DNA of 11,006 nt from Bacteroidales bacterium (GCA_003446015.1 DMBU01000109.1:1-11006); one strand, 5' to 3'; positions 1 to 8,191 are shown, counted from the stretch's first letter. Translations and numbers: made by a program. The notes: generated by a model from the letters alone, not told the origin.

Positions 1-1591
1 TTAAATAATCTTTCATATTTTGACCGCCATAATCTCCTGAAATCTGATCATTCCATTCTTTACCAAACGAGGGTAATCCTCTTCGATTTGGTGCAACAAT
101 AATATAATCGTTGGCAGCCATCATTTGGAAGTTCCAGCGATATGAATAAAACTGACTTACAGATCCATGAGGTCCGCCCTGACAATACAATAAAGCCGGA
201 TATTTTTTATTTGGATCAAAATGAGGAGGATAGATAACCCAAACCAACATGTCTTTGTTATCTGTAGTTTTTATCCATCTTTCTTCAACGTTTCCGTATG
301 TTAACTGATCATGAAGATTCTTATTGATGAACGATAGTTGAGTTTCTTCTCCTGTGCTTGCATCAATACTATAAATCTCAGTAGGAAGTGTCATGCTTTG
401 CTTAGTTCCAATAAGTTTATCACCAAATGGATATACCGATCTATAATTATGAGTCCCCTGAGTTATTTGTTTTATCTCACCTGATTCAACAGTTAGCTTA
501 TAGATTTGGAACTTCGCCTGATAATCACTTGTAAAGTAAACTGATTTACTATCCTCTGTCCATGCTAAACTATGTACATCCTGATCAAAATCTATGGTAT
601 AATCTTTTCGCTCACCAGTTTCAAAATTAAGAATGAATAACCTATTTTGATCTGATTCGTAACCATCACGTTCCATACTTTCCCAGGCAATCATTTTTCC
701 ATTTGGAGAATATGCAGGAGCAATATCATAACCCATTAAACCCTCGGTAATATTTTTTGTTGATTTTGATTCCAGGTTATAGATATAAATGGCTGAATTG
801 GTTGATATGGCATATTCCTTACCAACTTTTTTCTTACAAGTATATGCTATTTCCTTACTGTCAGGACTCCAGTTTATTTCTTCCATTCCTCCAAAAGGTT
901 CCATCGGACTGTCGAATCTTTCGCCTTCCATGATATCGATGGAGTTGCTTAATGACTTACCATCATAATCGGCAATAAAAACATGACTAAAAGTATAATC
1001 GTGCCATTTATCCCAGTGTCTGTACATGAGGTCGGTTTCAATTCTGGCTTCTGCTTTTGGAAGATCAGGATAAATGTCTACAACAGATTTATCTATTTTA
1101 ACATCTTTAATAAAAACCACTTTGGTTTGATCAGGAGAATATTTAAAACCATTAATTCCGCCTTCAATGTTCGAAATTTGAACACGATTTGATCCATCAG
1201 GATTCATCTCCCACATTTGAAGATCTCCACTTTCTGCGCTTAAAAAGCCAATCTTTTTACCATCAGGTCTCCATATGGCTGAATATTCTCCAAATTCAGT
1301 ATTGGTAATATTAACAGCATCACCACCTTCTGTAGGAATTATAAATATTTCACTATTACCCTTATTCTTTTCTACACTATAGAATGATACGCCAAATAAT
1401 ACAGTAGTATGATCCGGGGATATCTCAACTCCGCTAACTCTTCCATACGACCACAATACTTCGGGAGTAAGAATATCAGATGTTAATTGAATAGTGTCAA
1501 CGGGATTATCAATCTTACTTACTTTTTCATTAGAGCATGAAAATAAAATAGTTGTTATAGTAATTATTGTTATAAGTGCTAATTTATTCAT
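1..1591 (-). CDS. S9-family (prolyl oligopeptidase-like) lipoprotein peptidase, C-terminus cut by window edge
   Basis: The frame is open from the ATG at 1591 to the left edge (530 codons, no stop), so the gene is partial. The N-terminus is a lipoprotein signal: hydrophobic residues 4-17, then Leu-Phe-Ser-Cys with Cys19 as the likely lipid anchor. Residues about 40-430 form a beta-propeller of WD40/PD40-like strands (repeats of the type SPDxxxVxF, WRPDGKKIGFLS, YSPNGKMIAW). The alpha/beta-hydrolase domain then begins, with GGPHG at 472-476 (oxyanion-side motif) and NRRG at 502-505 followed by SFGKEW, both typical of S9 peptidases. Compared with the complete paralogue at the right of the window, the nucleophile Ser should lie about 20-25 residues beyond the edge, so catalytic competence cannot be judged here. 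The family cleaves short peptides, and the lipid anchor implies a cell-envelope location. It starts 9 nt after the recA stop, so it is probably co-transcribed with bcp and recA. The subfamily and substrate are unknown. Confidence 0.93.
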   Translation of the reverse strand, partial: MNKLALITIITITTILFSCSNEKVSKIDNPVDTIQLTSDILTPEVLWSYGRVSGVEISPDHTTVLFGVSFYSVEKNKGNSEIFIIPTEGGDAVNITNTEFGEYSAIWRPDGKKIGFLSAESGDLQMWEMNPDGSNRVQISNIEGGINGFKYSPDQTKVVFIKDVKIDKSVVDIYPDLPKAEARIETDLMYRHWDKWHDYTFSHVFIADYDGKSLSNSIDIMEGERFDSPMEPFGGMEEINWSPDSKEIAYTCKKKVGKEYAISTNSAIYIYNLESKSTKNITEGLMGYDIAPAYSPNGKMIAWESMERDGYESDQNRLFILNFETGERKDYTIDFDQDVHSLAWTEDSKSVYFTSDYQAKFQIYKLTVESGEIKQITQGTHNYRSVYPFGDKLIGTKQSMTLPTEIYSIDASTGEETQLSFINKNLHDQLTYGNVEERWIKTTDNKDMLVWVIYPPHFDPNKKYPALLYCQGGPHGSVSQFYSYRWNFQMMAANDYIIVAPNRRGLPSFGKEWNDQISGDYGGQNMKDYL

Positions 1592-1600
1592 TATAGTTTA

Positions 1601-2620
1601 TCATTTAATTATTCCAAAAGATTCAACAATTTTTGCTTCAATTTCGTCAGCTAATTCAGGATTATCTATTAACAATTGTTTAACGGCTTCTCTTCCCTGA
1701 CCGAGTTTGGTTTCGCCATAACTAAACCATGATCCGCTTTTTTTAACTATTTCTTGTTCAACTCCAAGGTCAACAATTTCGCCAATTTTTGATATTCCCT
1801 GACCATACATGATATCGAATTCAGCTTTTTTAAATGGTGGAGCAAGTTTGTTTTTTACAATTTTTACCCTGGTTCTGTTACCAGAAATATCTTCCCCATC
1901 TTTAATTTGGCCGATTCTTCGTATATCAATACGAATTGATGCGTAGAATTTTAATGCATTACCTCCGGTTGTTGTTTCGGGATTTCCAAACATAACACCA
2001 ATCTTTTCGCGAAGCTGATTAATAAAGATACAGCAAGTATTGGTTTTACTTATATTAGCTGTTAGCTTACGTAATGCCTGTGACATTAATCTGGCTTGCA
2101 AACCCATGCGAGAATCACCCATATCACCTTCAATCTCAGCTTTTGGTGTAAGTGCTGCAACAGAATCGATTACAATAACATCAATTGCTCCTGAACGAAT
2201 TAAATGATCGGTTATTTCCAACGCTTGTTCTCCATTGTCGGGTTGAGAAATTAAAAGGTTCTCAACATCAACTCCAAGTTTCTCTGCATAGGAACGGTCA
2301 AAAGCATGTTCAGCATCGATTATCGCTGCAATTCCTCCAACTTTTTGAGCCTCTGCTATGGCATGAATTGCTAAAGTTGTTTTACCTGATGATTCAGGTC
2401 CATAAATTTCTATAACTCGGCCTCTTGGAAAACCTCCTATTCCTAGTGCCATATTTAACGATATTGAACCTGACGAAATGGAAGGAACGTCCATAATGGC
2501 TTTATCGCCCATCTTCATGATGGTTCCTTTACCATAATCTTTGTCAATTTTATCAAGGGTAAGCTGAAGTGCTTTTAATTTTTCCTTATTAATGTTGTTC
2601 TCTTTTTTTTCTTTCTCCAT
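1601..2620 (-). CDS. recA: RecA recombinase
   Basis: This is a complete 339-residue RecA, the ATP-dependent DNA strand-exchange protein of homologous recombination and repair. Visible motifs: Walker A GPESSGKTT at 74-82, catalytic Glu104 in IDAEHA, Walker B IDVIVIDS at 146-153, and the L2 DNA-binding loop beginning NQLREKIGVMFGNPETTTGG at 201-220. The C-terminus ends soon after the core (VESFGIIK) and lacks the long acidic tail of E. coli RecA, whose role is to damp DNA binding. The start ATG gives a normal-length N-terminal helix (KEKLKALQLTLDKI). It lies 20 nt after bcp and 9 nt before the S9 peptidase gene, on the same strand. I see no LexA-type box in the gap before it, and the most likely promoter lies upstream of bcp. 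The identity is very secure. Confidence 0.99.
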   Translation of the reverse strand: MEKEKKENNINKEKLKALQLTLDKIDKDYGKGTIMKMGDKAIMDVPSISSGSISLNMALGIGGFPRGRVIEIYGPESSGKTTLAIHAIAEAQKVGGIAAIIDAEHAFDRSYAEKLGVDVENLLISQPDNGEQALEITDHLIRSGAIDVIVIDSVAALTPKAEIEGDMGDSRMGLQARLMSQALRKLTANISKTNTCCIFINQLREKIGVMFGNPETTTGGNALKFYASIRIDIRRIGQIKDGEDISGNRTRVKIVKNKLAPPFKKAEFDIMYGQGISKIGEIVDLGVEQEIVKKSGSWFSYGETKLGQGREAVKQLLIDNPELADEIEAKIVESFGIIK

Positions 2621-2640
2621 GGTTATATTTATTTGCTTAA

Positions 2641-3105
2641 TTAGATTTTCAATTCCTGGTATATTTGATTGGTGTGGTCTTTAGTTTTAACTTTTTCGAA
2701 TATTTTCTCTATGGTTTGATTTTCGGAAATAATGTAAGTTTTTCTTAAAACTCCATCATACGATTTTCCATACATTTTCTTTTCACCCCAGGCGTTATAA
2801 TTTTTCAAAATTACTTTCTCAGGATCAGAAATTAACCTGAAAGGCAAATCGAATTTTTCGATGAATTTTTTATGTGAGGCTGCTGAATCGGGACTTACAC
2901 CTATTACATCCAAGCCTTTTTTAAGTAAATCCTGGTAATTGTCTCTTAAATTACATGCTTCGTCGGTGCAGCCAGGAGTATTGTCTTTGGGATAAAAATA
3001 TAAGATTACTTTTTTTCCTTTATACATATCAAGCGATAAAGATTCGCCATTTTGATCAATTCCTGAAAAATTGGGAGCTTTGTCACCTTCTATTAAAATT
3101 GCCAT
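2641..3105 (-). CDS. bcp: Thioredoxin-dependent thiol peroxidase, peroxiredoxin Q/BCP type
   Basis: This 154-residue cytoplasmic peroxiredoxin of the AhpC/TSA superfamily reduces peroxides, with thioredoxin as the usual electron donor. The peroxidatic Cys46 sits in the signature FYPKDNTPGCTDEAC. Cys51, five residues later, is the expected resolving Cys of the atypical 2-Cys BCP form. The conserved Arg121 (LRKTYII) that polarises the peroxidatic Cys is present, as is the WGEKKMYGKSYDG segment. The length is normal and there is no signal peptide. It is the first gene of the leftward cluster and faces away from the PD40/TPR gene across a 199-nt AT-rich gap. I found no perfect TAnnTTTG element for it in that gap. 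Co-transcription with recA would tie peroxide defence to DNA repair, which is inference from spacing only. Confidence 0.97.
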   Translation of the reverse strand: MAILIEGDKAPNFSGIDQNGESLSLDMYKGKKVILYFYPKDNTPGCTDEACNLRDNYQDLLKKGLDVIGVSPDSAASHKKFIEKFDLPFRLISDPEKVILKNYNAWGEKKMYGKSYDGVLRKTYIISENQTIEKIFEKVKTKDHTNQIYQELKI

Positions 3106-3244
3106 TACGATTTATGTTTAAGATTTGTAAAATTAAAAAATATCATTGATAAGACAGAATTTGTGTTTTAATGTTTATCAACATTTTAAAATAAACATTC
3201 AATTTACTGAATTTTAAAAAATTATAAAACTAATTTGCTATTTT

Positions 3245-3276
3245 CTTTTACCTCTTTGTAAGGAGTATTAACTTTG
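3245..3276 (+). promoter_or_regulatory. Bacteroidota-type promoter for the PD40/TPR gene
   Basis: A perfect -7 element, TAACTTTG (3269-3276), lies 19 nt after a weak -33 element, CTTTT (3245-3249). The predicted transcript starts near 3283 and leaves about 20 nt of 5' leader before the ATG at 3305. The rest of the divergent gap (3106-3304) is AT-rich and I see no other clear signal in it. Confidence 0.5.
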
Positions 3277-3304
3277 TGTTGCCTTAAATTATGCTTTATT
3301 TAAA

Positions 3305-5569
3305 ATGAAGAAATTTTTTGCTCTCTTTTTTTCTCTATTTATTGTTTTTGCGATAGCAAACGCGCAAGTCGATAAGGATTTTGATAAGCTTAAATCAGCC
3401 TACCTTCATATTCAAAATGAGAATTATCAGGAAGCATACAATTATTTCAAAGAAGTTTTGAATATCTATCCCAAAGAACCTATATATAATTATTATGTTG
3501 GAAGATGTTTATTTTTTTTAGATAAAGATCCGATGGTTTCTTTAAAATACTTGAGATTTGCTGCCACAAAAGAAGTTCCGGAAGATGTATATTACTTTCT
3601 TGGACGTGCATATTTGAATAATTATCAATTTGATAAAGCACTTGAAAATCTTGAATGGTTTAAAAAGAGAGCAAGCAAAAAACAAATCAGAGAGCTTGAA
3701 CTTGATAATTATATATCGATGGCTCAGAACGGTTTATATTTGAGTAAATATGTCAAAAAGCCCTTAGTTTATAGTAAAAAGAAATCTCAGCTTGATCATT
3801 TTTATGAAAATTATATTTTTGATGAACAAGTAGGAACCTTTGTTGATAAATTCGATTTTTTTAGCCTGACAAAAGATTCAGTTAAAGAACAATCAATACT
3901 ATTTGTGCCAGGGTTGAAAACGGAACATGAAGTTTTTTATTTTTCTGATATCAATGAAAAAAGAGGAGACTACGATATTTATAGGATTACCCGTTTGTCC
4001 GACACCTCCTGGTCGGAGCCAGAGAATCTCGGCGATATTATAAATACTCCCTTCGACGAAAATTATCCTTATCTGCATGCAGATGGAACTACCCTATATT
4101 TTGCATCTAAGGGTCACTATGGCATGGGTGGTTACGACCTATACCGAAGCTCATGGAATTGGGATAAACAAGAATGGACTGAGCCAGAAAATCTTGATTT
4201 TCCAATAAACTCACCTTTTGACGATATTTTATTTGTTCCATCACCAAATAAGAAAACAGCTTTTTTTGCATCGAACAGGGAGGCTGTAAAGCCAAATATA
4301 ATGGTATATAAATTAAAATTAAGCAGTGCAGAACCTTATATCGAAACTAAAAACCATGAAGAACTTGTAGAACTATCAAAACTAATGGTTAATATTTCAG
4401 CTGAAAGCGAAAAGGGAAGAGTGGTATCGGAAAAGAATAAACCAGACCAGTACGAATTGGTAAAATTGAAAGGTAAGGAATCTATTTTATATAAAACGAA
4501 ATACGATAGTTTGTTAGATCTTGCAATTCAACATCAACTAAAAGCGGACTCGTTAAAGTGGATAATTGATGAAAAACGAATGGTTTTCGAAAACACGAAA
4601 GAAGGTCAGGAGCGGGCAAAAATATCAACTATTATCATTGAACTTGAGAGAGAAATATATCGATTACAAAAGGACGCTGATAATTGTTATGCGCAGGTTA
4701 GGCAAATTGAACAAGCAAATTTAGCATCGCAAAAATCAATTTATGAAGATGGCAAAAAAACTGAGAAATCAGATAAAAATGAAACAACCGAAGTGCCAGT
4801 TAAAACTAACGTATTCGTAGAACCCGTTCAAGATTCAATCCAAAAATCATATCTTTTAATGGTAAACGAAGGAGATGATGAACCCTTTTCTGATTACGGT
4901 TTACGAATTGAAGTCCTGGCTATTTATCATTTAAAAAATTCTATTCCAGTTAATAAGATTCTTCCTGAAGGTATTGTATACATGATTCAGCTAGGCGTTT
5001 TTAGTTCTGAGAAGAACCCTGAAGTTTTTAAGGGACTTACTCCTCTTTTTTGTATAAAAAATGATAATAGCACAAATCGGAAATATTTTGCAGGCATGTT
5101 TCAATATTTGGCAGAAGCAGAGAAGAATTTACCAATTGTAAAGAGTAAAGGATTTAAAGATGCATTTGTAGTTGCATTTAATTCCAATAAGCCAATAGCA
5201 ATAAAAGAAGCTGTTCAACTAGAATCAGTAAAGAATAACCCGACTCAAAAGGTAGTAAATAAAAATTCTATAGATCATTCAAAGAAGGAAAATGATTTAT
5301 CGATAATTTACGTTTTAAAAGGACAAATTAATGCAAATGATTCAATGATAGTTATTAATTCAAAGGCAAATTTACCTGAGAATACAGACTTATATTTTCA
5401 GAAAAAGAATGAAGAATCTTTTTTTATCATAAAGCCTTTTTTGTCATATGATGAAGCATCCATAGCCAGAACCAAATTAAAAGACTTAATCAAAAGCGAA
5501 ATTGAGATTCATGCTTATTTTGCTGAAAATCAAATCCCATTAGAACAAGCAAGAAAAATCACTAAATAA
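3305..5569 (+). CDS. Secreted TPR / PD40-propeller protein with C-terminal SPOR-like repeats
   Basis: This is a 754-residue envelope protein. A type I signal peptide spans 1-20 (cleavage likely after ANA, before Gln21). Tetratricopeptide helices cover about 26-145 (YQEAYNYFKEVLNIYP; YYFLGRAYLNNYQFDKALENL). PD40/WD40-like beta-propeller blades cover about 195-340 (FYFSDINEKRGDYDIYRI; YPYLHADGTTLYFASKGH then GGYDLYRS). A charged linker with coiled-coil character runs from 350 to 480. The stretch at about 556-635 resembles a SPOR-like domain (VYMIQLGVFSSEKN, RKYFAGMFQYLAEAEKNLP, GFKDAFVVAF), and 664-745 looks like a second, degraded copy. The N-terminal TPR-PD40 order recalls PorE and other OmpA-linked Bacteroidota proteins, but no OmpA domain is present. 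A scaffold or peptidoglycan-associated role is inference. It has its own promoter. I cannot assign a gene name. Confidence 0.9.
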   Translation: MKKFFALFFSLFIVFAIANAQVDKDFDKLKSAYLHIQNENYQEAYNYFKEVLNIYPKEPIYNYYVGRCLFFLDKDPMVSLKYLRFAATKEVPEDVYYFLGRAYLNNYQFDKALENLEWFKKRASKKQIRELELDNYISMAQNGLYLSKYVKKPLVYSKKKSQLDHFYENYIFDEQVGTFVDKFDFFSLTKDSVKEQSILFVPGLKTEHEVFYFSDINEKRGDYDIYRITRLSDTSWSEPENLGDIINTPFDENYPYLHADGTTLYFASKGHYGMGGYDLYRSSWNWDKQEWTEPENLDFPINSPFDDILFVPSPNKKTAFFASNREAVKPNIMVYKLKLSSAEPYIETKNHEELVELSKLMVNISAESEKGRVVSEKNKPDQYELVKLKGKESILYKTKYDSLLDLAIQHQLKADSLKWIIDEKRMVFENTKEGQERAKISTIIIELEREIYRLQKDADNCYAQVRQIEQANLASQKSIYEDGKKTEKSDKNETTEVPVKTNVFVEPVQDSIQKSYLLMVNEGDDEPFSDYGLRIEVLAIYHLKNSIPVNKILPEGIVYMIQLGVFSSEKNPEVFKGLTPLFCIKNDNSTNRKYFAGMFQYLAEAEKNLPIVKSKGFKDAFVVAFNSNKPIAIKEAVQLESVKNNPTQKVVNKNSIDHSKKENDLSIIYVLKGQINANDSMIVINSKANLPENTDLYFQKKNEESFFIIKPFLSYDEASIARTKLKDLIKSEIEIHAYFAENQIPLEQARKITK

Positions 5570-5645
5570 CATAAAAATTTAATATCTTTATACTGAATTA
5601 TTATTGTATATTAGGGCTTATGTAAGTTTAATAGTAATGTAGATT

Positions 5646-5927
5646 ATGAACAGGAAAAGAAATTTAGAAGAGAACCAGAATCTGGAGAAAAAACATCAGG
5701 AGGGGACTGATTATTCATTGATTTTACATAATGATGATATTCATGATTTTATGTATGTAATAGATTCATTAATAGAAGTATGTGATCATGACCTGGTACA
5801 GGCTGAGCAATGTACTTACTTAGTTCATTATAGAGGAGATTGTGAAGTAAAGCTTGGTAAATACGAAAAAATAAAAGCTCTTTATAATAAACTTGAAAGA
5901 AAAGGATTAACTGTTTCAATAAATTAA
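5646..5927 (+). CDS. clpS: ClpS, N-degron adaptor of the ClpAP/ClpCP protease
   Basis: This 93-residue cytoplasmic adaptor binds proteins with N-end-rule destabilising N-termini and hands them to a Clp ATPase. Residues 1-20 are a polar, probably flexible N-terminal tail, which in ClpS is used during substrate delivery. The core follows: LILHNDDIHDFMYVIDSL with Asn29-Asp30-Asp31, which in characterised ClpS contact the substrate alpha-amino group, then VCDHDLVQAEQCTYLVHYRG with His61 at the binding-pocket position, then the closing strand GLTVSI. It is the first gene of a tight run with the NfeD-family gene 5 nt downstream. The 76-nt gap before it holds only an imperfect -7 candidate (TAAGTTTA, 5623-5630) and no obvious terminator, so it may be expressed partly from the upstream promoter. 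The partner Clp ATPase is not in this window. Confidence 0.95.
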   Translation: MNRKRNLEENQNLEKKHQEGTDYSLILHNDDIHDFMYVIDSLIEVCDHDLVQAEQCTYLVHYRGDCEVKLGKYEKIKALYNKLERKGLTVSIN

Positions 5928-5932
5928 AAAAT

Positions 5933-6400
5933 ATGTCATTAACCGCAATTATTTTTTTAATACTACTTGGTATTATACTCTTTTATGTTGAGTTTCTAAT
6001 TATTCCAGGAGTTACAATTGCCGGGATAGCGGGTGGCATTTTAATTTTTGTTGGGGTATTTTTTGGATATAAAGAGTATGGAACACCCGGAGGACACTAT
6101 ATTTTAGGTATTACAGCAATAGTGTCTGTATTTTCCATGGTAATGATGCTAAGATCCAATACCTGGAAAAGAATGGCTCTCGACACTAAAATAGAAGGAA
6201 AATCAAGTTCATCTTTGGAAGGCGAAGTAAATATTGGCGATACGGGTGAGACAGTCACAAGATTAAATCCTTATGGAAAAGTATTCATAAACAATATATT
6301 TTACGAAGCAAAATCTTCAAGTTCTTATATTGATCCGAAAATAAAAATTGAAGTAAAAAAGATTGAAGGATCACATCTTATTGTTAAACCCTTAAAATAA
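5933..6400 (+). CDS. NfeD-family membrane protein, short form with C-terminal OB fold
   Basis: This 155-residue protein has three likely membrane segments at about 4-25, 27-47 and 55-73, with the PGVTIAGIAGG turn between the first two as in other NfeD proteins. A soluble OB-fold domain follows at about 92-154. It carries the family pattern GDTGETVTRLNPYGKVFINN, then a Tyr-Glu-Ala strand, and ends HLIVKPLK. The long form's N-terminal ClpP-like serine protease domain is absent, so this is the truncated-type NfeD that is typically encoded beside a flotillin-like SPFH protein. Here floA follows 6 nt later, which supports the family call and a shared membrane-microdomain role. It is probably co-translated with clpS and floA. 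Biochemical function is not well defined for the family. Confidence 0.93.
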   Translation: MSLTAIIFLILLGIILFYVEFLIIPGVTIAGIAGGILIFVGVFFGYKEYGTPGGHYILGITAIVSVFSMVMMLRSNTWKRMALDTKIEGKSSSSLEGEVNIGDTGETVTRLNPYGKVFINNIFYEAKSSSSYIDPKIKIEVKKIEGSHLIVKPLK

Positions 6401-6406
6401 AATAAT

Positions 6407-7381
6407 ATGGATTTTTTACCTATTGCAGGAATTGTTATTGGAGTGATAATAGCACTTATGCTACTTTTGTATCTCATACCTGTTGGATTATGGTTTCAGG
6501 CACAGGTTTCGGGTGTAAGAATTTCGTTAGTACAGTTAATTATTATGCGATGGCGAAAAGTGCCCTTAACAACTATTGTAAATGCATTAATTGAAGGAAA
6601 AAAAGCAGGATTGGAATTGTATAGAGATCTGCTGGAAGCTCATTTTTTAGCTGGTGGTCGGGTTGCTGATGTAGTTCATGCATTGGTATCAGCTGAAAAG
6701 GCAAATATCGACTTGTCATTTAATATGGCAACAGCTATTGATTTGGCAGGACGCGATGTGTTGGAAGCGGTTCGAATGTCTGTTAATCCTAAAGTAATTG
6801 ATACACCCCCCGTAACAGCAGTTGCTAAAGATGGTATTCAGCTTATTTGTAAAGCCCGAGTTACAGTTCGTGCTAACATAAAGCAATTAGTTGGTGGAGC
6901 GGGAGAAGATACTGTTCTTGCTCGAGTTGGTGAAGGTATTGTTTCATCAATTGGTTCATCAACATCACATAAAGCAGTTTTGGAAAACCCGGATTCTATT
7001 TCTCGTGTTGTGTTGGAAAAAGGATTAGATGCAGGTACTGCATTCGAAATCCTCTCAATTGATATTGCTGATATTGATATTGGAAAAAATATTGGTGCCG
7101 TTTTACAAATGGATCAGGCTAATGCAGATAAAAATATTGCTCAGGCTAAAGCAGAAGAACGCAGAGCTATGGCAGTGGCATTAGAGCAAGAGATGATAGC
7201 AAAGGCTCAGGAAGCACGTGCGAAAGTAATTGAAGCCGAGGCACAAATTCCTTTAGCTATGGCAGAGGCATTTAAAAGTGGAAATATGGGTATTATGGAC
7301 TATTATAAGTTTAAAAATATTGAAGCCGATACTAAAATGCGTGATTCAATTGCTAAACCACAAAAAAAAGATAAAAAATAA
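6407..7381 (+). CDS. floA: FloA, flotillin-like SPFH membrane-microdomain scaffold
   Basis: This 324-residue protein is close in length to B. subtilis FloA (about 331). A membrane-inserted hydrophobic segment at about 5-28 is followed by GLWFQAQVSGVRISLVQLIIMRWRKV, characteristic of the FloA/YqfA group. The SPFH/band 7 core includes NPKVIDTPPVTAVAKDGIQLICKARVTVRANIKQLVGGAGEDTVLARVGEGIV. A C-terminal coiled region rich in Glu-Ala repeats (about 240-290: QAKAEERRAMAVALEQEM, AKAQEARAKVIEAEAQ) would drive oligomerisation. FloA organises detergent-resistant membrane domains and influences membrane fluidity and membrane-protein turnover in studied bacteria. It sits directly after its NfeD partner, and its stop codon abuts the start of the FKBP gene, so translational coupling is likely. 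Confidence 0.97.
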   Translation: MDFLPIAGIVIGVIIALMLLLYLIPVGLWFQAQVSGVRISLVQLIIMRWRKVPLTTIVNALIEGKKAGLELYRDLLEAHFLAGGRVADVVHALVSAEKANIDLSFNMATAIDLAGRDVLEAVRMSVNPKVIDTPPVTAVAKDGIQLICKARVTVRANIKQLVGGAGEDTVLARVGEGIVSSIGSSTSHKAVLENPDSISRVVLEKGLDAGTAFEILSIDIADIDIGKNIGAVLQMDQANADKNIAQAKAEERRAMAVALEQEMIAKAQEARAKVIEAEAQIPLAMAEAFKSGNMGIMDYYKFKNIEADTKMRDSIAKPQKKDKK

Positions 7382-8149
7382 ATGAGAAAGCTTCTTTTTA
7401 TTATATCCTTTTGGGTTTATGTAATTAGTGTTAGTGCGCAGCAGTCAGATACAATAACTACCGATAGTGGCTTAAAGTATTTTATTGTTAAAGAAGGTAA
7501 GGGTGATAGAGTGGAAGAAGGGAAAGAAGTTACCTTGCATGGTATTGGAACATTAGAAAATGGAGAAGTTTTTTGGGAAACACGTGAAAGTAATTCTCCA
7601 TTTTACTTTATTACAGGAACAAATAGCGTAATAAAAGGAGTTGAGGAAGGTGTTAGTAAAATGCGGGTTGGAGACCGATGGATCTTTATATTACCCCCCG
7701 AAATAGCCTATGGAAATAGGCAGCGAGGACCAATTCCTCCGAATTCAACCTTGATTTTCGATTATGAAGTCCTGGATGTTACTAATCCTAAGAAATCTAT
7801 CTCAGATACTTTATATAAGACAATTGAAATTGGGGGCATTGACAAGGCTCTGGATTTGTATTCAGATTTGAAAAACAAAAAAGACATTTTTAATTTCAGG
7901 GCAGATGAGTTAAATAGCTTAGGATACAAACTAATGAATGAAGAAAAACTCGAAGTTAGCAAAGTTGTATTTGAACTTAACTCAAAAGAACATCCTGATA
8001 ATTATAATGTTTGGGATAGCCTTGGTGAGATATACATGATTTTAGGGAATGATGATCTTGCCATACAGAGTTATAAAAAATCACTTGAGCTGTATCCGAA
8101 AAATACAAATGCAGTTGAGATGATAAATAAAATAGAGGCAAAAGAATAA
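7382..8149 (+). CDS. Secreted FKBP-type peptidyl-prolyl isomerase-like protein with C-terminal TPR
   Basis: This is a 255-residue protein. The signal peptide spans 1-19 (VSA before Gln20), so it acts in the periplasm or outside. An FKBP domain spans about 27-133: GLKYFIVKEGKG, VTLHGIGTLENGEVF, the VIKGVEEGVSKMRVGDRW block, and AYGNRQRGPIPPNSTLIFDYEV. Some pocket residues are retained (Tyr110, Ile118, Phe126 by motif alignment). Positions equivalent to FKBP12 Tyr26, Asp37 and Trp59 are Gly54, Trp65 and Val87, so activity may be altered. A TPR-like tail at about 175-250 (LGYKLMNEEKLEVSKVVFELN; VWDSLGEIYMILGNDDLAIQSYKKSLELYPKN) resembles modules found at the C-termini of other Bacteroidota secreted proteins and probably binds a partner. 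The ATG follows the floA stop with no gap. It is the last gene of the run. Confidence 0.92.
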   Translation: MRKLLFIISFWVYVISVSAQQSDTITTDSGLKYFIVKEGKGDRVEEGKEVTLHGIGTLENGEVFWETRESNSPFYFITGTNSVIKGVEEGVSKMRVGDRWIFILPPEIAYGNRQRGPIPPNSTLIFDYEVLDVTNPKKSISDTLYKTIEIGGIDKALDLYSDLKNKKDIFNFRADELNSLGYKLMNEEKLEVSKVVFELNSKEHPDNYNVWDSLGEIYMILGNDDLAIQSYKKSLELYPKNTNAVEMINKIEAKE

Positions 8150-8170
8150 TAAAATTGTGAATTAAAGGAT

Positions 8171-8191
8171 AAACTTTTTATAGTTTTTTTT
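8171..8191 (+). terminator. Weak candidate terminator after the FKBP gene
   Basis: AAACT (8171-8175) can pair with AGTTT (8182-8186), followed by a run of T. The stem is short and AT-only apart from one C-G pair, so this is marginal. Its T-run merges with the -33 element of the tRNA-Ser promoter. Confidence 0.25.

Noticed and set aside
983..1192. Short plus-strand ORFs inside the left S9 gene, recA, bcp and the right S9 gene (for example 983-1192, 1494-1700, 2185-2415, 10142-10393)
   Set aside because: They lie antisense to clear coding sequence and have no recognisable domain. They are frame shadows.
1592..1600. A possible frameshift or artificial break between recA and the S9 gene
   Set aside because: recA ends at its normal family length, and the following ATG begins a clean lipoprotein signal peptide. 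These are two ordinary adjacent genes.
5583..5590. TATCTTTA as a clpS promoter -7 element
   Set aside because: No TTG-like -33 element lies about 19 nt upstream, and the final base is wrong. Composition alone explains it in this AT-rich gap.
8138..8150. GCAAAAGAATAAT at the end of the FKBP gene equals the 13 bases starting at the tRNA-Ser discriminator (8373-8385)
   Set aside because: The first copy encodes the last codons and stop of the FKBP gene (Ala-Lys-Glu-stop), and the sequence is very A-rich. No flanking similarity extends it, so a coincidence is more likely than a duplication boundary.
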